Origin: Spirochaetales bacterium
GTDB taxonomy: Bacteria; Spirochaetota; Spirochaetia; Treponematales; UBA12059
NCBI GenBank assembly: GCA_004525355.1
Contig: SPCK01000097.1
Coordinates: 1 to 7,448 of the forward strand
Reading direction: 5' to 3'
Length of the DNA stretch: 7,448 nucleotides
Shown: positions 1 to 5,650 of the stretch, in pieces
Numbering within the stretch: position 1 is the first letter of the stretch
How the letters are laid out: every line of letters begins with the position of its first letter
Translations under genes and position numbers: made by a program
The notes under the pieces: model-generated
What the model was told of the DNA's origin: nothing
Database searches by the model: none
The model's input: only the letters and a program-made list of their open reading frames with translations

Positions 1-179
1 ACATTACCAGCATCGCGTCGCTCGTCGGATGGGCTGGAAAAGTGAATGGCGAGCGTTTTGCCTCGATCGCTACCGGGGTATCGTCTTCCTGGCTGATGGC
101 TCTCTTGAAGGACGGTCCGCAGGCGGCCGTCGCAGCTTTACCGCAACCTGGAGCCATCGCCGAACTGACGCGGGAGTAG
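1..179 (+). CDS. 3' end of an unidentified gene (possible serine peptidase/PBP-type C-terminus)
   Basis: An open frame enters from the left edge and ends at TAG 177-179, giving 58 visible residues (first full codon at position 3). Codon choice in this frame looks like the downstream genes, and the peptide is balanced (SIASLVGWAGKVNGERFASI, then a helical stretch). The competing ATG frame at 29-232 is richer in Arg, Trp and Cys, runs into the AT-rich intergenic DNA and looks like a shadow. The phrase S-L-x-G-W-x-x-x-x-N-G-E-R-F-A is reminiscent of the C-terminal 'LsGy..t..Ge.laF' segment of PBP4-like D-Ala-D-Ala carboxypeptidases. No catalytic motif lies inside the window, so this is only a weak resemblance. 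That a gene ends here is fairly likely; its identity is open. Confidence 0.5.
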   Translation, partial: ITSIASLVGWAGKVNGERFASIATGVSSSWLMALLKDGPQAAVAALPQPGAIAELTRE

Positions 180-237
180 ACTTTTCAAGGCTCTGCCTAT
201 CAAAGATCTTTTTAAAAGGTAACATTCTTTAAAATTT

Positions 238-261
238 ACCCTATTAAAGGGGTTTTATTTT
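238..261 (+). terminator. Weak intrinsic-terminator-like hairpin
   Basis: ACCC (238-241) can pair with GGGT (250-253) across an 8-base loop, followed by the T-rich run TTTATTTT (254-261). With only 4 stem pairs it would be a weak terminator for the gene ending at 179. The outer AAAA (231-234) and TTTT flanks could extend pairing past an internal loop. It competes with a second inverted repeat, CTATTA (241-246) / TAATAG (263-268), because both use the same bases. It may be no more than AT-rich coincidence. Confidence 0.25.
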
Positions 262-308
262 CTAATAGAAGAAAAAATCGTTCGAATGCCGTATATTAAA
301 TATGATAA

Positions 309-331
309 CAGGGCAGTTTCTTTCCGCCCTG
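309..331 (+). promoter_or_regulatory. 5'-leader hairpin just ahead of the FecR-like gene's RBS
   Basis: CAGGGC (309-314) and GCCCTG (326-331) form a perfect 6-bp GC-rich stem with an 11-base pyrimidine-rich loop. It ends three bases before the Shine-Dalgarno-like AAGGTGG (334-340), which is 5 bases from the ATG at 346. In this position it could affect ribosome access or transcript stability. No T-tract follows, so it is not a terminator. Confidence 0.4.
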
Positions 332-345
332 AAAAGGTGGCTTTA

Positions 346-1143
346 ATGAAATCCAAGTCATTCCTGATCGTAGCGCTTCTTCTAGCCGGTACCCTCGCGG
401 CGGTCTCCGCCCTACCGGTATCCGTAGCCTTCGTCGACGGGACCGCGCATGTCCAGTCCGGCTCAACGTGGAAGCCACTGGATTTCGGTGACTCGTTCGA
501 TTCATCTCAATCGGTAAGGCTCTCGCCTAAGGCCATCCTCGAATTGTCAGTTCAGGGCGGCTCGGTCATCGTGATAAGCAATGCCGGCACCTTCGTGGTA
601 GACGCGCTCCTGAAACCCAAGGCCGAGGCGAGCGCTATTGCTACAGTGGCCGCCAAGCTTGAAAAGCTGGCCAGGGGTAGCGGTACGAGCGAAACCACCA
701 GCGCCGGAGTCCGTGGAGCCTCGGTCGACGCAACATCGTTGATGTGGGCGGGCGCAGGCGTCGAGGCCGAAGCCGCTTACGACGAGGGCCGCAAAGCTGC
801 TGAAATGGGAACCTTCGGCCTTGCCTGGGATTACTTCATGGAGGCTCAGGGTCTGTATGAGGATGCGGCCGATATGTCAGGAGCGGCCCGCGCCGCGTGG
901 CACGCCTCGCTCGCGGGACTGGCATCAGGCTCGGGCGCCAAGGCCCTTTCAGCGCTCAGATCAGCCTCACCCGACGACGCTGGCGCCCTCCGTGGACAAT
1001 ACACGCTTGCCCTTGCTACCCTGAATGCCCGCTACGGCGGCGTCGCAGAAGCCAGGGATCTGATCAAGCGGGCACTGGCAGCCGGTTGGTTCGACGACCC
1101 GGCGATGGAAACCGACGCCAGGAATCTCTTGAGCGGACTCTGA
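346..1143 (+). CDS. Exported FecR-domain-like protein with helical (TPR-like) C-terminus
   Basis: A 265-residue protein whose exact function I do not recognise. I chose the ATG at 346 over an in-frame ATG at 286 because AAGGTGG (334-340) sits 5 bases upstream and a signal peptide begins at once: Lys-rich start, hydrophobic core 6-19, likely cleavage after V-S-A (residues 20-22). Residues about 25-130 look like a FecR-type beta domain: V-A-F-V-D-G-T-A-H-V, then G-D-S-F near 48-51, V-R-L-S, then alternating beta strands and the G-V-R-G-A element at 121-125, which FecR domains usually carry near their end. Residues 140-265 are Ala/Leu-rich helices with TPR-like spacing (for example AYDEGRKAAEMG near 144-155). 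It should act in the periplasm or cell envelope as a binding or scaffold protein. FecR itself is a signalling protein, but no transmembrane helix beyond the signal peptide or sigma-factor partner is seen here. Its TGA overlaps the possible CTG start of the TatD gene. Confidence 0.75.
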   Translation: MKSKSFLIVALLLAGTLAAVSALPVSVAFVDGTAHVQSGSTWKPLDFGDSFDSSQSVRLSPKAILELSVQGGSVIVISNAGTFVVDALLKPKAEASAIATVAAKLEKLARGSGTSETTSAGVRGASVDATSLMWAGAGVEAEAAYDEGRKAAEMGTFGLAWDYFMEAQGLYEDAADMSGAARAAWHASLAGLASGSGAKALSALRSASPDDAGALRGQYTLALATLNARYGGVAEARDLIKRALAAGWFDDPAMETDARNLLSGL

Positions 1144-1949
1144 TCCGACCGCTGCTGACCGACGCCCATTTCCACGCTGACGACTTGGCGCTCGAACAGC
1201 CGAGCTTCGCTGAGGACTATCGCGCCCTCGGGGTGCTTGGCCTCGCATCGGTACACGACGGCGTCGGCTTGGCCACCACTCGAACGATCCTGGATGGAGC
1301 CAGCCCGTACCTGATTTCTTTCGGCCTGCACCCGCAGCTGCCCGTGATGGACGAAGCCGACACCCTGTCCGGGCTTGCGGCCCGGGGCGAGTTGGCAGCC
1401 ATCGGTGAGTGCGGTTTCGATTTTTTCGGCGACTCGCCTGATCGGATCCGCACGCCAGACAACGAGAAAAACCAGCGGGCGGTTTTCGAGTTCCAGCTCG
1501 AACTGGCCGGGCAACGCGACCTGCCGCTCGTCCTTCACTTTCGCAAGGCCAACGACCTGCTGTTTTCATACGCACGTCGCATGAGCCGCCTGCCTGCCGT
1601 CATCATTCATTCATGGCCGGGGCCGGCCAATGAAGCCATGGATTTCCTGCATCGCTGCCCGAGGGCTAAATTCTCTTTTGGCACCGGGGTTCTGAATGGC
1701 AACAAGAAGTCGCGTTCCAGTGCGGCAGCGCTTCCGGCCACGGCGATCTTGGTGGAAACCGATGCTCCTTTTCAGCCACCGCGCGCAAGCCCAGAACCGG
1801 GTGCGCCGCTGACTCGGGCCTACTCGACCTTTACCGATCTACCGCGTATCATCTCCGGTATTGCCGGCCTACGTGGCATTACACCGGAAGCTCTGTCCGA
1901 ACAAGTCAATGAAAATTTCATGGAGGTCTTCGGGAATGCCCTTCGGTGA
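1140..1949 (+). CDS. TatD-family metal-dependent hydrolase (DNase-like)
   Basis: About 269 residues, normal for TatD proteins, which are TIM-barrel hydrolases with two metal ions acting as 3'-5' DNA/RNA exonucleases or deoxyribonucleases in the cytoplasm. Numbered from CTG 1140, all expected ligands are present: H10-x-H12 in D-A-H-F-H, E90 in A-I-G-E-C-G-F-D, H133 in P-L-V-L-H-F-R-K-A, H157 in V-I-I-H-S-W and D208 in V-E-T-D-A-P-F. The G-x-H-P element is at 62-65. The start is uncertain. The frame stays open upstream to an ATG at 897, but that stretch is Arg/Pro-rich shadow of the FecR-like gene. Between 897 and the essential HxH there is no ATG or GTG, only TTG 1086 (287 residues), CTG 1140 and ATC 1143. 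I chose CTG 1140 because GAGCGG (1131-1136) precedes it and it overlaps the upstream stop (CTGA), which suggests translational coupling. The gene overlaps the next by 14 bases. Confidence 0.85.
   Translation: MIRPLLTDAHFHADDLALEQPSFAEDYRALGVLGLASVHDGVGLATTRTILDGASPYLISFGLHPQLPVMDEADTLSGLAARGELAAIGECGFDFFGDSPDRIRTPDNEKNQRAVFEFQLELAGQRDLPLVLHFRKANDLLFSYARRMSRLPAVIIHSWPGPANEAMDFLHRCPRAKFSFGTGVLNGNKKSRSSAAALPATAILVETDAPFQPPRASPEPGAPLTRAYSTFTDLPRIISGIAGLRGITPEALSEQVNENFMEVFGNALR
1922..1927 (+). promoter_or_regulatory. Ribosome binding site that sets the start of the TcdA-like gene
   Basis: GGAGGT lies 8 bases before the ATG at 1936, inside the 3' end of the TatD gene. It is the strongest Shine-Dalgarno on the plus strand of this window. 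It favours 1936 over the in-frame ATG at 1909 and the TTG at 1861, neither of which has a comparable site. Confidence 0.75.
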
Positions 1950-2718
1950 ACGGACACGTTTGCTCACCGGAAACTCAGGCGCGGCGCGCCTTTCGGCTGC
2001 CAAAGTCTGCATATTCGGGCTGGGCGGCGTAGGCGCGGCCGCGGCAATGGACTTGGTTCGTGCCGGGGTCGGCTCCATCGTGGCCATCGATTTCGATACA
2101 GTTTCGGAGTCAAACCTCAATCGCCTTTATTTCGGGTACTCTGGCGAGGTCGGCCGGCCAAAGGTCGATGTTTTCGCCGACTACGCGCGCAGAGTGAACC
2201 CGGATGTCGAGATTGAGTCAATCGGTACCATCGTCCGCGGCGCCGAAGCTGCCGGGATGGTGCCCGACGGCTGCGATTACTACATCGACTGCATCGATAC
2301 GCTCAACCCCAAGGTCAACCTGCTGTCCGCGCTCGCCCGTCGATTCCTGCCCTTTGCCTCGAGTATGGGTACCGCCGGAAGGCTGGCGCCGGAACGCCTT
2401 CGGTTCGGGTCCCTGTGGGAAACGAACGGTTGCCCGCTCGCCTCGACAGTTCGCAAGCGCTTGCGGCGATTGGGCTTTGGCCCGGTCGGTGACATCCATA
2501 GCGTGAATGGTTCGATTGCGCAGGAATTCCTCTGCGTATGGTCCGACGAGCCGGCGGTTCCGCCGGCCATGCCATCAGATGGATCGATACCGGGAGATAC
2601 TGTCAACGGCATCCGAGTGCGGGCGATCCAGGGATCTGGCCCCTTCGTCCCGCAGGCAGCAGGCCATATGCTCGCAAGCCTGGCCGTACGCGGAATCTTG
2701 GGCATTCCTCGGACCTGA
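1936..2718 (+). CDS. tcdA: TcdA/ThiF-family E1-like enzyme, probable tRNA threonylcarbamoyladenosine dehydratase
   Basis: A 260-residue protein close to E. coli TcdA/CsdL (268). That family adenylates the side chain of t6A at position 37 of ANN-decoding tRNAs and cyclises it to ct6A. The N-terminus F-G-E-R-T-R-L-L-T-G fits the family's opening Arg segment. The nucleotide loop G-L-G-G-V-G is at 28-33, I-D-F-D at 51-54, S-N-L-N-R at 59-63 (adenylation Arg, R63), G-R-P-K at 73-76 (K76), R-R-V-N-P at 85-89 and D-C-I-D at 118-121. The later S-S-M-G-T-A-G (142-148) and C-P-L-A-S-T-V-R-K-R-L-R (166-177) match the TcdA-type G-A-G and D-P-L-A-x-x-x-R-x-x-L-R blocks, which separates it from MoeB and ThiF. 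Differences: N-R-L replaces the common N-R-Q, and C166 stands where Asp is usual. No ThiS/MoaD partner or CXXC zinc pairs are visible. It is co-transcribed with the TatD gene, from which it is translated with a 14-base overlap. Confidence 0.8.
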   Translation: MPFGERTRLLTGNSGAARLSAAKVCIFGLGGVGAAAAMDLVRAGVGSIVAIDFDTVSESNLNRLYFGYSGEVGRPKVDVFADYARRVNPDVEIESIGTIVRGAEAAGMVPDGCDYYIDCIDTLNPKVNLLSALARRFLPFASSMGTAGRLAPERLRFGSLWETNGCPLASTVRKRLRRLGFGPVGDIHSVNGSIAQEFLCVWSDEPAVPPAMPSDGSIPGDTVNGIRVRAIQGSGPFVPQAAGHMLASLAVRGILGIPRT

Positions 2719-2768
2719 CCCGTGCAACTTGGTCGGACGATAAGATGCAATGCGCCTGTCCCGCGCGA

Positions 2769-2774
2769 TATAAT
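2769..2774 (+). promoter_or_regulatory. Perfect TATAAT -10 hexamer just ahead of the flavoprotein gene
   Basis: TATAAT lies in the 62-base gap between the TcdA-like gene and the flavoprotein gene. Transcription would begin about 6-7 bases downstream, at or beside the ATG at 2781, so a message from it would have almost no 5' leader. The hexamer 17 bases upstream (2746-2751, TGCAAT) is not a good -35, and there is no TGn extension, so it could be fortuitous. Confidence 0.35.
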
Positions 2775-2780
2775 GGCAGG

Positions 2781-4085
2781 ATGCAGAGTACGAACTCCGA
2801 CTCGCCCCCATCAGCCTCCTGCGTCGTGATCGGCGGCGGCCCGGCCGGTCTCTTCGCGGCTGTCTCCGTCGCGGAACGACTGGCACAAGCGGATTCTTCC
2901 GATACCAGTAAATCCGTCACTGTTCTCGAGAAGGGGCCTCGCCCCGGACGCAAGCTACTCGCCTCGGGTTCGGGGCAATGCAATATCACCCATGAAGGAT
3001 CCCCAGAGGACTTCCTCGAGCACTACGGTTCCAGAGGACGATTCCTCAAGCCGGCGCTTTTTAGCCTGAGTCCAGCCGGACTCTTGTCCTGGTTCAGGGA
3101 ACGCGGCGTGCATTTCGCGATCGAAACGAACGGAAAAGTATTTCCGGCATCTCGGCGAGCGACTGAAATACTTGACGTGCTCCTTGCCCGGGCAAAGGAT
3201 CAGGGCGTTGACATCCTTATGAATTGTCCGGTGACGCGCATCGATCGTGATGGCCCTGAATTTATCGTGAACGTTACGGGGCTGAATCCCGATGGAGCAC
3301 AGTCGTTGGTTGCGCAGACGGTGATCCTGGCCACGGGCGGGCGTTCATACCCGCGAACCGGCAGCGAAGGTGACGGTTATGCGCTTGCCGCGACGCTCGG
3401 GCATACGATAGTTTTGCCCCGCCCGGCGCTCACGCCCGTCAAGGTCCGGAATCATGTCCTGGGCCGGCTCGCGGGCTTGTCGTTTCCAAGTGCTCGCTTC
3501 GCCATACGACGGAACGGGCGAAAACTTCTGGAGGCACGCGGCGACTTGCTCATCACGCACGAGGGGCTTTCCGGACCCGGCATCCTGGATGCCTCCCGCG
3601 GCATGGAACCCGGGGACATACTGGAGTTGGAGTTCGGCGGCAAGTCCGAGGAGGCCTTTCGCGCCGACCTTCTTGCCGAGCTTGCGAACACTCCGGTCAC
3701 GCTGGTCCGAACCGCTCTCGTCGCTCTCGGACTGCCCAGGCGCATGGCGGAATCGTTCATCGAACTGGCCGGACTCCAACCCGGCGCCACGTGTGCCAAC
3801 CTGCGCCGCGAATCCCGCGAGGCCCTCGTGCGACTGGCGGCCGCGTTCCCGCTCGAGATCGAATCGCTCGGCGGATGGGACGAGGCCATGGCAACGACCG
3901 GCGGCGTTGACACCTCCGAAGTATTTCCAAAGACGATGGAATCGCGTCTGGTTCCGGGGCTCTACTTCGCCGGCGAGATCCTCGATATCGATGGCGATAC
4001 GGGCGGCTACAATCTGCAGGCTGCCTTTTCAACGGCGGCGCTCGCCGGGGCAAGCGCCGCAACGAGGGCCGGAATCCGCACGTAA
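2781..4085 (+). CDS. HI0933/YhiN-family NAD(P)/FAD-dependent oxidoreductase
   Basis: A 434-residue flavoprotein of the HI0933 (YhiN, BaiN-related) family, usually 390-430 residues. Its physiological substrate is mostly unknown; a related member acts in bile-acid reduction. The FAD Rossmann loop G-G-G-P-A-G is at 18-23, followed by the acidic strand end V-T-V-L-E-K (46-51). The family signature R-K-L-L-A-S-G-S-G-Q-C-N-I-T is at 57-70 and the second nucleotide block A-T-G-G-R-S-Y-P at 184-191, then G-S-E-G-D-G-Y. T-H-E-G-L-S-G-P lies at 259-266. The C-terminal FAD block runs from G-L-Y-F-A-G-E (393-399) through D-G-D-T-G-G-Y-N-L-Q-A-A-F-S-T (404-418). All blocks are intact and in order. I placed the start at ATG 2781 because it precedes the Rossmann strand by the usual short tail. 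ATG 2745 would add 12 residues. The only SD-like bases (AGG, 2778-2780) abut the start, which fits weak or leaderless initiation. It ends 56 bases from a convergent gene. Confidence 0.9.
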   Translation: MQSTNSDSPPSASCVVIGGGPAGLFAAVSVAERLAQADSSDTSKSVTVLEKGPRPGRKLLASGSGQCNITHEGSPEDFLEHYGSRGRFLKPALFSLSPAGLLSWFRERGVHFAIETNGKVFPASRRATEILDVLLARAKDQGVDILMNCPVTRIDRDGPEFIVNVTGLNPDGAQSLVAQTVILATGGRSYPRTGSEGDGYALAATLGHTIVLPRPALTPVKVRNHVLGRLAGLSFPSARFAIRRNGRKLLEARGDLLITHEGLSGPGILDASRGMEPGDILELEFGGKSEEAFRADLLAELANTPVTLVRTALVALGLPRRMAESFIELAGLQPGATCANLRRESREALVRLAAAFPLEIESLGGWDEAMATTGGVDTSEVFPKTMESRLVPGLYFAGEILDIDGDTGGYNLQAAFSTAALAGASAATRAGIRT

Positions 4086-4086
4086 T

Positions 4087-4103
4087 CCGGGTCCCGGGTC
4101 CCG
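4087..4103 (+). repeat. GC-rich 7-base tandem repeat at the convergent junction
   Basis: CCGGGTC occurs twice in tandem (4087-4093, 4094-4100), followed by a partial CCG. CGGG (4088-4091) can pair with CCCG (4100-4103) around 8 bases, and CCGGG-T-CCCGG is an 11-base near-palindrome. No T-run follows, so it is not a standard intrinsic terminator. It may still slow polymerase between the converging genes. Confidence 0.4.
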
Positions 4104-4117
4104 CCACGTTTCAACTC

Positions 4118-4142
4118 GAGCGATATACGTTTTATCGATCTC
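4118..4142. terminator. Weak bidirectional hairpin between convergent genes
   Basis: CGATA (4121-4125) and TATCG (4133-4137) form a 5-bp stem with a 7-base loop. GAG (4118-4120) and CTC (4140-4142) can add three pairs past a two-base bulge. It sits right after the stop codon of the minus-strand transporter. There is no clear U-tract on either strand, so termination here is only a possibility. Confidence 0.2.
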
Positions 4143-5650
4143 TAGAATCCACCCTTGATATTGCTGATCGTCATGAATACAACCGCTATGACCAACGAAG
4201 CTCCGACCGTCAGCAAGAGACCGGCCTTGGCCATGTCCTTGATACTGAAGTAGCCTGCGTTGAACGGGATGACGTTCGTCGGCGTAGTGGTCACGAGTAT
4301 GAACGCCAGGCTCGTCGTCAGGCCCGCGGCTAATGTTATCCCGGTGACGTCGATGCCCGTGGCCTTTCCGAGTCCAATGATGAGCGGTATGAGGATCGTG
4401 GCGGTAACACTGTTGGACGAGAACACTACTTTGAGTAGGCATACACCGAGCGTAACAAGGAACAGTTGAAGGAAGAGCGGTACATCGCCGATCCGACCCA
4501 GCAGCGTGATGGCAAGCCATTCGGCGACGCCGGTCTTGTAGAGGTACGTGCCAAGCGAGATGCCGGATACGATGAGCAGGATGCCGGCCCAGTCGATCTC
4601 ACTCTCGATCTCCTTCCACTTGGCCTTGCTCATGCCGGGCATGAAGAAGAGACAGGCGGCCAGGAGAGCCGGCATGGATATTTCTATCATCATCCCAAGC
4701 GGCCCTTCAAGGAATGGCGTGGCGATCCAGATCAGGATAGTGAACGCGAATACGAAAAGCGTAATCTTCTCTTCCCGGTTCATCGGAGGCATGGCCTTCA
4801 GCTCCGCCTTGAGCTGTTCCTTGCTGACCTTGAGGTTCTTCATCTCGGGCGGGAAGAAGAGGAGCAAGGTTCCCCACGCTACCGGGAGGATGATGATGGC
4901 TGCCGGGACGCCGTAAAGCATCCAATCGAGGAACGACAGGTGGATTCCAGCCATGTTCGCGAGGAACTGCAGGGCTATCGGGTTGGCTCCGGTGCCCGCG
5001 GGTGTACCGATGCCTCCGATCAACGCGCCCCAGGCCACCGAGATCATCAATGCTTTTCCGAAGTTCGATTCCTTGGGCTTGCAGCCTTCTTCCTGTAGAA
5101 TCGCCCTGGCCAGGGGCATCAACATCGCCGCGACGGCCATGTCGGTAATCCACATCGACAGAATCGCTCCGGCGGCCAGGAAGCCGAACAGTACGGCGCG
5201 TGTCGAATTGCCCGTGATGGAAAGTATCACCGCGGAGATGCGCTTGCCGAGTCCGGACTTGGTGATGAATGCCGTGATGACAAGCACGCCGATGAAAAAC
5301 ACGACGATGTCGTTGCCGAAGCCGGTGGATATGATCTCCTTGTATTTCCCGACCTTGAGCAGGGTCAGGAAGACCAGGGACAGAAGCCCCGTGATATGGA
5401 AGGGCAGCGCCTCCGTGATCCACAGGATGAGGGCGAATGCCATGACGCCGAGTGCCGCCATCGCCGGTCCTCCGGACTGCATATCCCTGGCGTATGAAGG
5501 CACGCTGGTGCCCGGATTGACGGCGTTCGTGATCGTGGATACGAGGGACGTCGGTGCGGGCGCCAGTGTGATCGCGATGCCAATGCCGAGCGCGATCGCG
5601 AGTATGATGCCATTCTTGACTGCCATATTGGTCGATTTCAGTGCGTTCAT
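4142..5650 (-). CDS. DASS/SLC13-family anion (di- or tricarboxylate) symporter
   Basis: A 502-residue inner-membrane protein with about a dozen hydrophobic segments, normal for the divalent anion:Na+ symporter family (VcINDY, CitT, SdcS). These move succinate, malate, citrate, sulfate or related anions by sodium symport or exchange. A-L-I-L-W-I-T-E-A-L-P (73-83) is a typical early segment. The two re-entrant loops are visible as G-I-G-T-P-A-G-T-G-A-N-P (213-224) and T-T-T-P-T-N-V-I-P-F (454-463). The second SNT motif reads S412-N413-S414 in S-S-N-S-V-T-A-T. The first reads T169-D170-M171 in M-W-I-T-D-M-A-V-A-A-M, not the usual S-N-T. Start ATG 5650 overlaps the ligase alpha-subunit stop (ATGA), with AAGGA 11 bases upstream; the next Met (residue 9) lacks a ribosome site. 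It is the last gene of the ligase operon, so its cargo is probably the acid that the ligase uses. Family assignment is firm; substrate and coupling ion are not. Confidence 0.88.
   Translation of the reverse strand: MNALKSTNMAVKNGIILAIALGIGIAITLAPAPTSLVSTITNAVNPGTSVPSYARDMQSGGPAMAALGVMAFALILWITEALPFHITGLLSLVFLTLLKVGKYKEIISTGFGNDIVVFFIGVLVITAFITKSGLGKRISAVILSITGNSTRAVLFGFLAAGAILSMWITDMAVAAMLMPLARAILQEEGCKPKESNFGKALMISVAWGALIGGIGTPAGTGANPIALQFLANMAGIHLSFLDWMLYGVPAAIIILPVAWGTLLLFFPPEMKNLKVSKEQLKAELKAMPPMNREEKITLFVFAFTILIWIATPFLEGPLGMMIEISMPALLAACLFFMPGMSKAKWKEIESEIDWAGILLIVSGISLGTYLYKTGVAEWLAITLLGRIGDVPLFLQLFLVTLGVCLLKVVFSSNSVTATILIPLIIGLGKATGIDVTGITLAAGLTTSLAFILVTTTPTNVIPFNAGYFSIKDMAKAGLLLTVGASLVIAVVFMTISNIKGGF

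Larger units (their letters stand above)
180..345 (+). promoter_or_regulatory. AT-rich intergenic and promoter region upstream of the FecR-like gene
   Basis: This stretch is far more AT-rich than its flanks, as expected of a promoter in a GC-rich genome. Several -10-like hexamers are present: TATATT at 292-297 and TATGAT at 301-306 (one mismatch to TATAAT). I find no convincing TTGACA-like -35 at 16-18 bases from either, so the exact promoter is not assigned. It also holds the 10-base palindrome AAAGATCTTT (202-211), the small inverted repeats at 238-268 and a hairpin at 309-331, listed separately. No riboswitch or small RNA was recognised. Confidence 0.45.

Noticed and set aside
202..218. 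AAAGATCTTT palindrome and adjacent CTTTTTAAAAG as an operator or terminator
   Set aside because: Short AT-only symmetry in AT-rich DNA, with no GC stem, no second copy and no nearby regulator gene. I see no support beyond chance.
29..232. ATG-initiated 67-residue frame at the left edge
   Set aside because: Arg, Trp and Cys content is unlike the neighbours and it continues into the AT-rich intergenic DNA. The alternative frame ending at 179 has more natural composition and stops where the GC content drops.
897..1139. N-terminal extension of the TatD gene from ATG 897
   Set aside because: The extra 81 residues are an Arg/Pro-rich out-of-frame reading of the FecR-like gene. TatD proteins begin just before the HxH motif.
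2538..2780. N-terminal extension of the flavoprotein from GTG 2538
   Set aside because: The extension lies mostly over the end of the TcdA-like gene in another frame. The FAD-binding strand is expected near the N-terminus, as given by ATG 2781.
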